64,000 nucleotides of DNA, from contig NC_079515.1 of NCBI RefSeq assembly GCF_000801105.2, forward strand, positions 21,351,407 through 21,415,406. Direction: 5' to 3'. Below are positions 33,149-42,262 of this stretch, piece after piece. The stretch is from Raphanus sativus (taxonomy: Eukaryota; Streptophyta; Magnoliopsida; Brassicales; Brassicaceae). How positions within the stretch are numbered: the stretch's first letter is position 1; the number at the start of each line of letters is the position of its first letter. The notes beneath the pieces were generated by a model that did no database searches, was not told the origin of the DNA, and saw only the letters and a program-made list of their open reading frames with translations. A program made the position numbers and the translations under genes.

Positions 33149-34392
33149 TTATTTTTTTCTTATCAAGTCATTTGTTGACACTTTATTAGTACCTCTTAAA
33201 TCTTCTTCTTCTTCTTCTTCTTCTTCTTCTTCTTCTTTTTCTTTCTCACACTGCTCTACTCCATCTTCATGCTCCAGCTCCTCGAGCCTAAACAAAACGT
33301 CTGGATCCACAAACAATTCTGAACCTTTATGTTCAACATCAAGCTCTTGAGGACTAATGTATTTGTTCCTCAATACCCTAACTTCCTCCAGAGCTACACA
33401 ACAACTCAGTCTCCCTCTTTGATCCAACAGCCTCTCGCACGCAACATTCTTCACAGAGATAACACCCTCTTCAGTCCTCAGATCACTAATCTTCAAACCC
33501 ATTTCTCCTCCCATTCCACCTATCATCTCTTCAATCAGTTCCCAATCTCGTTCACACACTCGCATCAAATACAACCAACAAAGGTCTATCCACAAACATA
33601 GCCTTCACGCAGTGCAAAAAAACAACCTGATCCGCAACACCGTAACCACACGAAGAACCAGAAACATCCAGAAAGAACAACACAACCGCATCCCCAAGAT
33701 GACGCATCGACAACAACATTACAGTCTGGCTTATCCAAAACCCTATCAATCACCTGACACCTCATCAAACCATCGTAACCAGCACAACAACAACCCACAT
33801 CGAAAGCCGCAGACGACTCTGTCCTAAAACCAACGACTCCGTCAACAAAACGAGCCTTGTCCGCATGAGGATACCCCGAAACCAAGAGCGTCGGAGATTC
33901 TGGATCAACCGAAGGAAGCTTCACCATGTGCTGCCTCACCTGCTCTAAATAAGCCAACGCAGGAGTGATCTCGTTCACGACGCTAAACATCCCCGCGACG
34001 GCGCTCGCTCTCAAGGCCTTACACTCCTTGGCCGATCCAACGAACTCGACAAGGTTAGCATAATCGTGAGCCACGTTTGCGATGAGGCGTCTCGCGGTGT
34101 GGACTTGACCTAGGGAGAAGCTGTAACGTTTTTCATCGAGGACGAGGCGGAGGAGGTCGGCGTAGAGAGGGTGGATGTCGTTAGGGGGAGGGAAGTCGCG
34201 GAGGATGGTGGAGAGTTTGTTGGAGAAGGTGAGGTGTGTGTTGGTGACGTGGCGGGTGTGGAGTTTGCGGAGACGGGTGAGTTTGAGACGTGAGGAGGAG
34301 GGAACGCGGGAATGGGTGGTGGGCGGGAGATGATGATCGAAGAACTCGTTGCCGATGGGGACAACGTTTATATGTTTGAGGTCTGATTGCAT
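33149..34392 (-). pseudogene. NOG1-like nucleolar GTPase, degenerate paralogue
   Basis: From ATG 34392 the frame reads QSDLKHINVVPIGNEFFDHH, then FSLGQVHTARRLIANVAHDY and ITPALAYLEQVRQHMVKLPS, the N-terminal helical domain of NOG1 (60S ribosome biogenesis GTPase). The G1 loop, normally GYPNVGKS, is GYPHADKA, which removes the phosphate-binding Lys-Ser. G3 is also lost (QVIDRVLDKP). The frame breaks near 33735 (VVLFFLDVSGSSCGYGVADQ continues in another frame) and again near 33570, where SVKNVACERLLDQR is recovered. The long basic C-terminus is replaced by a Glu run encoded by a (TTC)n tract, ending at 33149. With two frameshifts and no P-loop it is a pseudogene, or at best a short GTPase-dead protein (268 aa). 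Confidence 0.82.
33200..33240. repeat. (TTC)n microsatellite
   Basis: About 13 CTT/TTC triplets that encode poly-Glu in the minus-strand NOG1-like frame. Confidence 0.95.
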
Positions 34393-34439
34393 TGTTGTTT
34401 ACTTAATTATTTATTTGGTTAAGATTCTTAAACTATTTA

Positions 34440-34502
34440 CATTATTCTCATCAAATAGAAAGAAAGAAAAAAAGGAGAAAGAAAGAAGGTAAAACGGGTC
34501 AA
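34440..34502. repeat. Exact 63-bp repeat, unit 1
   Basis: The sequence from cattattctcatcaaataga to gtaaaacgggtcaa is identical at 36378-36440, in the same orientation and 1.9 kb away. Unit 1 lies just upstream of the NOG1-like start codon. Confidence 0.95.
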
Positions 34503-35015
34503 TCAATCTTTCGTTTGGATGATGAAATCTAGTGAAACCCTCCGATCCTGTCAAGCTTTGCCTCACGTCTCCAGGTATGATGGAATCACAGGGTGTGAGT
34601 TTTGACCAGACCGAAGCCAAGTCCATATGGGCAAGAGATGCGCCTACAGCTTTTCAAGAAGAAAAAAGAAAGACATTGGGTTAGCATATTGTTTTGAAGC
34701 CCAAATAAGACGTTAACCCCACGTTAGGTTAAATATGTAGATGCATATATAATATTAGGGGCAAGCCTAATATATTTTGTTTCTGTTTTCATCCTTAAAT
34801 TTTACATTAAATATAACCATGCTCTAAACTTGTGTTGGTTTTTTTATAGTTTTTGAGTTATAAACTTGTGTTGGTTTTTATTTCCATATTTTTGCTTCTC
34901 AAGTAAGCCGGATTGAGGAGCCTCTTGTTTCTGTTTTCATCCTTAAATTTTACATTAAATAAACACCAAGAATGGTTGACATATATAGTACCAATACTCT
35001 TTCTTCTTTTGGCAG
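34503..35015. other. Intergenic DNA upstream of the coiled-coil exons
   Basis: No gene was recognised. The word tttctgttttcatccttaaa and its extension tttacattaaat occur at about 34781 and 34926, and aaacttgtgttggttttt at 34826 and 34863. They resemble the intron before the second coiled-coil exon (about 35425), so this may be intron sequence of a lost MATH-domain gene. Confidence 0.5.
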
Positions 35016-35395
35016 GCTAATCCAGTGAGAGATATCTTTGGACATCACCCAGACTTTGCATTAGATGTCATACCAAAGAACCAAGCAGTGAGAACATCAT
35101 ATACATGAATCTCCTCCTCGACCTTGTGGAAACGCTGAGAAAGTCTCCACAGAGCTTGTCCGTGACTGAACTAAGGAATGCTCAAAGCGAATTGACTGAG
35201 CTGACAGAAGCATGCTTTAAGCTCGACTGGTTGAATTCAAAGATTGAGAAGCTTTCCTTGGAGAGGAAGAAAGTACTCTCTGATGGGCCTTGGGTCAAAC
35301 AACTCGAGGAACACGTCAAGATAATGGAACTGAATTTGTCAGATCTCAAAGTTGAACTGGACAAGGAGAAGATCAGATCTATCATTTCTTCTCAA
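35016..35395 (+). pseudogene. MATH/coiled-coil protein terminal exon, copy 1
   Basis: The exon opens after a pyrimidine-rich acceptor (ttttggcag) with ANPVRDIFGHHPDFALDVIP. A 2-bp insertion (tcataTAcatg) then shifts the frame. The rest reads MNLLLDLVETLRKSPQSLSV, TELRNAQSELTELTEACFKL and LERKK, the coiled coil that follows the MATH domain in the large Brassicaceae MATH/coiled-coil family. A donor (caa|gtaagc) ends it. No MATH-domain exon is present upstream. Related to copy 2 by tandem duplication. Confidence 0.75.
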
Positions 35396-35502
35396 GTAAG
35401 CTGAAGGGGGAGCCGTTGATTTCCTTTTCTTCTTTAAATTTCCATTAAGAAACAACACAAGCATGATTAGCATAGTAACAATGTTCTTTCTTCTTTTGGC
35501 AG

Positions 35503-35955
35503 GCTAGTCCAGTGGGAGATATCTCACTACCTCACCCAGACTTTGCAGTAGATGTCATACCAAAGAACCAAGGGGTGAAAACATCATACATGAATCTCCT
35601 CCTCGGCCTCCTTGGGACGCTGGAAAAGTCTCCACAGAGCTTCTCTGTCACTGAACTGAACAATGCTCAAAGCGAGTTGACTGAGCTGAAGGAAGCAGGC
35701 TTCAGTCTTGAGTGGTTGAATGCAAGGCTTGAGGAAGTTTCCTTGGAGAGGAAGAAAACAATGTCTGGTGGGTCTCGGGTCCAACAACTCGAGGGAAGGA
35801 TCAAAAATATGGAACTGACTTTGTCGGATCTGAAAGTTGAACTGGATACGGAGAGGATCAAATCTGCTGCTAAAGTTTCTTCGTTTGGTTTTGTAAATTC
35901 TTTTATAAAGAGGTTCTTTCTCTCGTGTTTCTCTTTCTCTAAATACAAAAACTAA
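35503..35955 (+). pseudogene. MATH/coiled-coil protein terminal exon, copy 2
   Basis: Open from the acceptor at 35502 through ASPVGDISLPHPDFAVDVIP, SYMNLLLGLLGTLEKSPQSF and SVTELNNAQSELTELKEAGF, to a stop at 35953-35955. The frame is intact over 150 residues and predicts a continuous coiled coil with a hydrophobic tail. In this family the exon follows one or two MATH (TRAF-C like) exons, which are absent, so the gene is 5'-truncated. It could still be the last exon of a transcript beginning at copy 1. Confidence 0.72.
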
Positions 35956-36377
35956 TATTGTACTGTATGTTTTATTGCAATTTTCACTTGAAAAGAAAAT
36001 AAAATACGAGTGAAATATATATTGTTAGGACTGGGCAAAAAACCCGCATCCTAAAGATCCGATCCGAAAAATTAGTATCAAATCTAAACCATAATTGGTT
36101 AAATATCCGAATGTATTCAAAATTTTGGTATTTATAGAACCAGAACCGAAACCGACCCGAACCAATGTATTTCGGGTATCTGAATATATATAAAATAGAT
36201 TTATATACTTTAATATATTAACTATTTTCAGATTTATATAAAAAAAATCAAAACATATACAAATGTCTAAAATAGTTAAACAACTCAAAACACTAAAATA
36301 TTTGAATCGTGTGCTGTATCCAAATATTCAGGCCAAACCAATTTATATATATGTTAAGTTTTACCTATTTTGGCACA
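35956..36377. repeat. Decayed TTCGG-rich, TAGGACTGGG-ended repeat
   Basis: From 36026 the sequence taggactgggcaaaaaaccc begins a stretch with gaaccgaaaccgacccgaacc. It is a reverse-orientation relative of the hAT-like element at 54508-55186, whose ends are TAGGGCTGGG. The other end and target duplication are not recognisable. Confidence 0.55.
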
Positions 36378-36440
36378 CATTATTCTCATCAAATAGAAAG
36401 AAAGAAAAAAAGGAGAAAGAAAGAAGGTAAAACGGGTCAA
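36378..36440. repeat. Exact 63-bp repeat, unit 2
   Basis: Identical to 34440-34502. The two copies flank the coiled-coil exon pair and the TAGGACTGGG repeat, as if the intervening block had been inserted with duplication of its flank, or as if a NOG1 upstream piece had been copied. Confidence 0.95.
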
Positions 36441-36695
36441 CATCATCATCATCCACATGTTAATAATATCCAAGTGTAAGAAACGACCTTGATTAAACAT
36501 ACAATAATAGCACACATACCGCACTACGTTGCTGATTCAAACCACCATTACATGGAACGAACTCGAAGATAAACCATTCGTCGTCTCCTCCGTAAAAGTA
36601 ATCAAAAGATACTTATATCATCATTCCGATCCTGTAAATCCCTAAGAAGAGTTGTGAGAATAAAGCATGGAGTAAAATCTTTACAGGTCAAAAAC
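36441..36695. other. Unassigned DNA
   Basis: It contains catcatcatcatccac and aagtaatcaaaagatacttatat but no recognised coding or repeat signal. It probably represents an intron or flank of the O-fucosyltransferase remnant next to it. Confidence 0.4.
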
Positions 36696-36795
36696 ATGAG
36701 ATGAAGATACGAGGCCAGTCAGAAGGTGGAGCAAAAGATGGTCTCCAACCACCAGAATCAGCACTCTCCCATAGCTCTTCCACCACTTTTATCTA
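36696..36795 (-). pseudogene. O-fucosyltransferase 5' exon remnant (copy 2)
   Basis: The minus strand encodes VVEELWESADSGGWRPSFAP then PSDWPR. This matches the conserved segment just before the catalytic domain of plant O-fucosyltransferases (LW..AGSEGWKPS..PRSDWP, from memory). It has a clean exon-like end and then runs into unrelated sequence. Together with the 3' exon pieces at 302-869 and 26915-26965 it shows that a fucosyltransferase once stood head-to-head with the HIT gene. No further exons were found nearby. Confidence 0.55.
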
Positions 36796-37384
36796 CTCAA
36801 AAATACCAAAATGCTTAAGATCAACACAAGAAGGGGAAATGATATCTTCAGCTACAAAATCACAACTCAAAATCCATACTAAAGAGTGACGTAACAACCT
36901 TAGATGAACGCGTAGGCTCGGGACGTTAGCTGAGAAGAGAAGCGAGCGAGAGAGTACAGATGAGTAGAAATATGACTCCGATAGATAGCTTCGCCACCAT
37001 CACTCACAAATCAACATCGATGTTATCGCTCTATTGACACCATAAATTGCATCTCAGGAACCCAAAAGAGGTTCAATCTGTCACCTTCGCAATCAGGAAG
37101 AAGACAATATCTTCTTCTTCTTCTTCTACAGTGATTTGAGAATTTGAAAAATGTCTACGTTGGAGTCTGTTCTGTCTTTAGTTCTCACGAGACTCCGAGA
37201 TGTAGTTTTCGGATTACCGAACTCGGTTATCTTGATCAAACCGTCCAGTTTATTATTTTCGAACCAGCTTCAATTATTATTGATCCATTATTTGTTTTAA
37301 AAATCGTCTAGAATTTACTAAATACTAATTAGTAATTCTCTACTAGTATTTTCCAACATTGCTATTGGTTTCTTGTTTTTTCAA
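36796..37384. promoter_or_regulatory. Divergent 5' region of fucosyltransferase remnant and HIT gene (copy 2)
   Basis: It aligns with about 1300-1746 and then 11439-11519 of copy 1, and supplies the empty sites for the Harbinger-like element and the Helitron at 11520. It contains a (CTT)n tract near 37111. A head-to-head gene pair with under 3 kb between suggests a shared promoter; no specific motif was verified. Confidence 0.45.
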
Positions 37385-39215
37385 CTAGGTGTTTTGCCCG
37401 CACCTGCGGACTTAATAGTTTAAAAAAAATTATAAACAAATCTACTATAAATTAAAAACCTTATTGAAAAATTATTCTCATGCTTTTGAAATATTTAATA
37501 ATTAACTAAATATTATTTTTTATATTCAATATTTTTTTTATTTTAATAAAATATCCATATATACATACATTATATTTATTTTTAAAACATATGATGTAAA
37601 ATATTTTAAATAATATAATATATAATTTTTTAGATAATGATGAATACCAAACTAATGAATTTTTTTATTTATGGGTAAATATATATTAAAAATATAACCT
37701 AATTATTTATTAAGAATAATAACAAATTTAACATTTTAAATTTAAACGTGAGAGCAAACAAATTATTTTGTAAATAATAGTATAAATAATTTTGAATTTT
37801 CCACTAATTTTTCGGAAATTATCACAATGATTTTAAACATATAATAATAAATTATTATATGTATTTATTATTATATATAGTAATAAATTATTATTGTATC
37901 AATGCTTTTGATATTTGTATTATTATAAGTGATTTTAAACATATAATAATAGTATACATAAGTAATTTTATCTAAGTTTATAATTATTTATGGGTAATTA
38001 TAAACATATATGTAATACTTTAATATTACTAAATTATATGTATAAGTTTAGCTATGATATTATCTTTAGCATATTTTAATTATTTTTAAGATAATGACAA
38101 ATTATCGGTTAAATCACTAAAATTATTTATTAATTAATATTAATAATTAAGCAAAAAATATGAGTAAATGTATAATTATGAATAGCATCACAAATAAGCA
38201 AATTCACTTCTCAAATAATAGTTTAGATAGATAGATTGTTTAATATATTAATTTTTAATTTTTAAAATAGAAATAATTATTTTAAGATAACAACACAATA
38301 TATAAGAATGATCTTATTTTTAAACATAATTAATATTATTAATATAAATTTGTTTTAACTATATAATAAATTCAGATATAATAGTAAAGATATAAATAAA
38401 TTGTTATATATCTTATTTTTTAACTTTTATAACAAAAATAATAATTTCAAGATAACAACACAATATATAAGTTATCTTATTTTATTAAAAATTAATTTGA
38501 TTAATATAAATTCGTTTTAGTTTATATAGAAATATCTTAGAAAATATATTTATACAAAATGGTTTAGTTGGTTAATATTTAATTATAAATAGTTTATATG
38601 TTATTTTATATCTTTTATAATTGAAAAAATAAATTTAAGATAACAACACAATATATAAGAATTATCATATTTAAAAAATTCTAATATTATTAATAAAAAT
38701 CGTTTTTAATTATATAATCAACTATATATAAAATTCATTAAAGGTAATATTGACTTTAACCACTTAATTATTATAAATTGTTTTATATCTTATTTTAACT
38801 TTTATGATTGAAAAATATTTTAGTATAACAAGAAAATTCATAAGAATTATCTTATTTAAAAAAAAATAATATTAATAAAAATTAATATTGATTTTAACCA
38901 CTTAATTATTATAAATTGTTTTATACCTAATTTTTAATTTTTATAATTGAAAAATATTTTAAGATAACAACACAATATATGAGAATTATTTTATTTTTTT
39001 TAAAATAAACAATATTATTAATAATTTCGTTTTGGTTATAAAATTAATTATATATATAAAATTCATTAAGGGTAGTATGGATATTAACCACTCTAACTTT
39101 TAACGTGAGAGCTCCGTTGCGAAAAATCACTGGTAGTATGGATATTAACCACTCTAACTTTTAACGTGAGAGCTCCGTTGCGAAAAATCACTTCGCAAAT
39201 AATAGTATAGATAGA
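37385..39215 (-). mobile_element. Helitron (composite), upstream of HIT gene
   Basis: The minus-strand 3' end is CTAG plus hairpin (ctaggtgttttgcccgcacc, from 37385). The 5' end is TCTATCTATACTATTATTTGC reading down from 39215. Host bases A (37384) and T (39216) flank it. The copy 1 empty site near 12826-12840 reads tttttccaatttaaatattt, matching the two sides joined. A second, internal 5'-end-like sequence at about 38197-38232 (cttctcaaataatagtttag) indicates a nested or composite structure. A 61-bp tandem duplication lies at 39071-39192. No coding sequence. Confidence 0.8.
39071..39192 (-). repeat. 61-bp tandem duplication at the Helitron 5' end
   Basis: The unit starting ggtagtatggatattaacca at 39071 is repeated from 39132 with essentially no difference, ending at gcgaaaaatcact. 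It is a recent duplication inside the element. Confidence 0.9.
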
Positions 39216-39744
39216 TTTAAATATATTTGACAAAAAACGGGGAAGTGGAAAAATATGTATAACTCTTGTGAATGGACACCATTGTTTGTAACTTTTATTT
39301 GATAAAACCCTAATATCTGAGCGACCAAGATACCAAAAGAAATTAACAAAATTATTTCTTCAGTTCACATCCAAAAATATAAATCAATCTACAAGGCCGA
39401 ACCGGGAGCTCGATGTTAGTTGAACCAAGCAGTATCTTTCGGACAGCTGCTTCAAAATATCGGTTATCTCGTTAACCGGTGAGTCAAACTTGAGTTCTCT
39501 CACGGATTATTTTGTTTAATTTCTAAATAACTCATAAACCTCAAATAACCTCTAAATAACCCCATAAACTTATAAATACTATCTAGATAGCCCCCACAAA
39601 TCATTATAACATTGGGGACTAAAAAGCGTAAATTTTGGAAACATAACATCTCCGATGTTTTAATGTTCCCATAAACCCTAAACGCCTCCATAACGGCTCT
39701 CATAAACCTTGACAGAGGACAACCTCGAATCTTTTGACAAAACA
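39216..39744 (+). promoter_or_regulatory. Proximal 5' region of the HIT gene
   Basis: This is the sequence between the Helitron and the start codon at 39745. Its first part is conserved with 12830-13090 of copy 1. It includes one of the two AACCGGT words (39474-39480) implicated in the copy 1 deletion. No clear TATA box was identified. Confidence 0.4.
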
Positions 39745-41207
39745 ATGGATAGTTCGGTCTGTGGGGAGTGCAAGGTGAAAGCATGGAAGTACAAATGTCC
39801 AGGATGTTCAATCCGTTCGTGTGGTCTTCCTTGCGTGAAAGCTCACAAGCATCGAACAGGTTGTAACGGCAAGAGGAAGCTCACAGACTTCGTTACCCTC
39901 TCACAGTTCGATGATAATCTCCTTCTCTCTGGTAATAATTCACATTAAAAAAGTTTTATGCTTTTTGATCTCCTGTAATTAAACAGAGTGTTAGCTTTCT
40001 GTTTTCTTCTATGATAAAAGACTACAGAATGCTGGAGGAGACGAAGAGAGTAGCAGAGTCTGCTCAGAGAAGGAGAAATCAAATATGTAAAAATCCTTAC
40101 TTTAAGGAAACTCAGCGTAGCAAACTTCGAGCTGCTGCTGCTAGGGGAAGAACTAATCTACTGTTTCTTTCCAGTGGGATGTTGAACCGGGAAATGAATC
40201 AGAGTCGTTACGATAACCGGTAAATCACATTACTAGCTTGCTTGATGTCTCTCTGAATGTAATGATTATGACTAATCTGTTGATGGTTTCCAGGAGTAAG
40301 TGCATCTCTTGGACAATTGAGTGGCGGTTCCACTCTACAGATGTGGTTCTTGTTGACCATGGGTTAGTTAATCAATCTTCTCTTTGACTGACAGTTTCAT
40401 GTTTGTTTGTTTTGCTCTGTTTGACGATGTTGAAACAATTTATCACAGAGTTGGTGAAGATACAAGTCTTTGTTCTGTGATTGAGAATCATCTTAAGCCA
40501 GGCCCTTGGATTCATAAGCTCAAGCCTTTTTGTGATGTGGATCTTGTTTCTCTCAAGCTTTTTATTCGCCAATACCCTAAGGTACTCTCACTACTATCAT
40601 TCTCGTCTTTGCTAGGTTTTTGAGTATGGTTATTACAACAGATTACATTACATTATTTTGCTTGTCTACTCTACCCTATATTTACTTCTCTTCCCTTGTG
40701 TTGCAGGGTGCAAGGGCTCCTTTCAAGGAGCTGGACATCAAGGCTCCTTTGAGGCAACAGCTTGCTAAAGTAGCTATCGTAGAGTATCCTGTGATCCATG
40801 TATATCTACCTTCACATCTCTACGACTTTGAAGTTATCAGAGACTTCGACCACTTAAACACCACACCAGATCCTAATGGTTCCTCCTTGTACTATGGCCA
40901 CAGAGATACAAAAGGTACCATAATAACCTCACAAGAAGAGAAAATAGAAGAAGACTACAAGATTAACTCCGTTGAGCCAGAGGTTCTTGATCTTATCAAA
41001 CAAGTCTCAGAGGACAGCAAGGTTGAGGGAGGGGTTACCAAAAATTCACATCCTCAGGTTGATCCAGCAGAGCAAGGGGATGCTGCTGCTGATAACATGG
41101 AGCTTGAGTTTGAGCAGGGGTTAATAGACACGTACTCTGATCTTTTCGCGGAGATGGACCCAGGTGATTATTTCAACTTTGAATGTGAGTTTGCCAAGGG
41201 ATTTTGA
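39745..41207 (+). CDS. HIT-type zinc-finger protein (BCD1/ZNHIT6-like), 362 aa
   Basis: Five exons with GT-AG introns: 39745-39931, 40021-40219, 40294-40362, 40449-40581 and 40707-41207 (1089 nt). Residues 6-40 form the zf-HIT finger: Cys at 6, 9, 18, 21, 26 and 30, then His34 and Cys40 (CGECKVKAWKYKCPGC and HKHRTGC). The middle contains LSDYRMLEETKRVAESAQRR and a basic helix, followed by SKCISWTIEWRF and LKPGPWIHKLKPFCDVDLV, the conserved body of box C/D snoRNA protein 1 (BCD1/Bcd1p/ZNHIT6). That nuclear factor helps assemble box C/D snoRNPs for rRNA 2'-O-methylation. The C-terminus is acidic, ending DPGDYFNFECEFAKGF. The start chosen is the first ATG directly before the finger. Head-to-head with a fucosyltransferase remnant and tail-to-tail with the RLP. 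Remembered Arabidopsis relative: At1g04945. The only intact copy of three. Confidence 0.88.
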
Positions 41208-42262
41208 TTCAAAATGATGACTGCAGTCTCCAATATCTAGCTCTACTGATTTGAACACCAATGGACTAGAAGAAGAGGGAAATCAAAGAATCTGATGGAT
41301 CATCATAACAGAAGACATTACTAGCTCCCAGTGAAACATTTTTGATCAGCAAAAGGATTATTTATATTCATGCTTAAGCTCCTTTGTTATCAAGCAAAGG
41401 TTTTATTGAACTAGGTAGTCCAATCCATCCGATTGCAGAATCAAGTAGTCGCAACGTTGTTGTTTGTGCTTTGAATGTATGTGTCGTGTGTATCTTTGAT
41501 TGTTACCTACTCCCAAAGTTTTTGTTCAGCCTTATTTTATTTTACTAAGAAAAATATATTTGTAGTGTTTCAGACCGTTTTGAGTCAAAGTACTACAGTC
41601 ATAAAGGCCAAAACACCCAAAGATAATTCGACCAGGAGAGTAACAAAAGCTTATATAACAATAAACGAGCAATGAGCAAGAGAGAATACAAAACCAGGTG
41701 CTCTAATCAAATTTGTGGATAAAACAGTAAGTCTTCAACTGCTTTCTGTTCAAGGGAAGGGACATGTGTATCTCGATGAGGGCCTACGCACTTGGTTTGG
41801 GACAAGAATGCAAGACTCAACTCTACCATGAAGCAAGCGCATATTCTTTCATTATTTACTGATTTGTTGATTCTCTACACAAATAAACAATAGATGCACT
41901 AGATGTAACATAGGTTTTTGATTGAATGATATCTACATTCATTCAAGACAAAAAAAAAAGAGAATACAAAACCAGACAAGACCAATATATATGTTCTGCA
42001 TTTAAATGAAAAATTCCGTACTAATGCTAGATGTACCTATCAAGTGCGCAAGCAAATAAAATAAGAGAACAGAGTAGACCCCTCTCTGTTTTCATGTTTG
42101 TGTAAGGAAAATCGAGTACCAGTTTTATTTAATTAAAGATAAATGATCAACACATGAGTTTTATTTGGACAAGACTTGGGTTCACCCCCTATATATCTAT
42201 ATGAAACGGTTACAAAAGCCCTTACAACTTATTTCAACAAAACCAAAGCCATATACTTCACT
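41208..42262. other. Convergent intergenic region, HIT to RLP (copy 2)
   Basis: Presumed 3' UTRs and spacer, colinear with 14029-15131. No other gene was seen. Conservation of the spacer in all three modules shows that the pair was duplicated as a unit. Confidence 0.65.

Noticed and set aside
34110..34364. Pro/Ser/Thr-rich minus frame inside the NOG1-like gene
   Set aside because: It is an alternative frame of the NOG1 N-terminal domain, whose main frame has clear homology.
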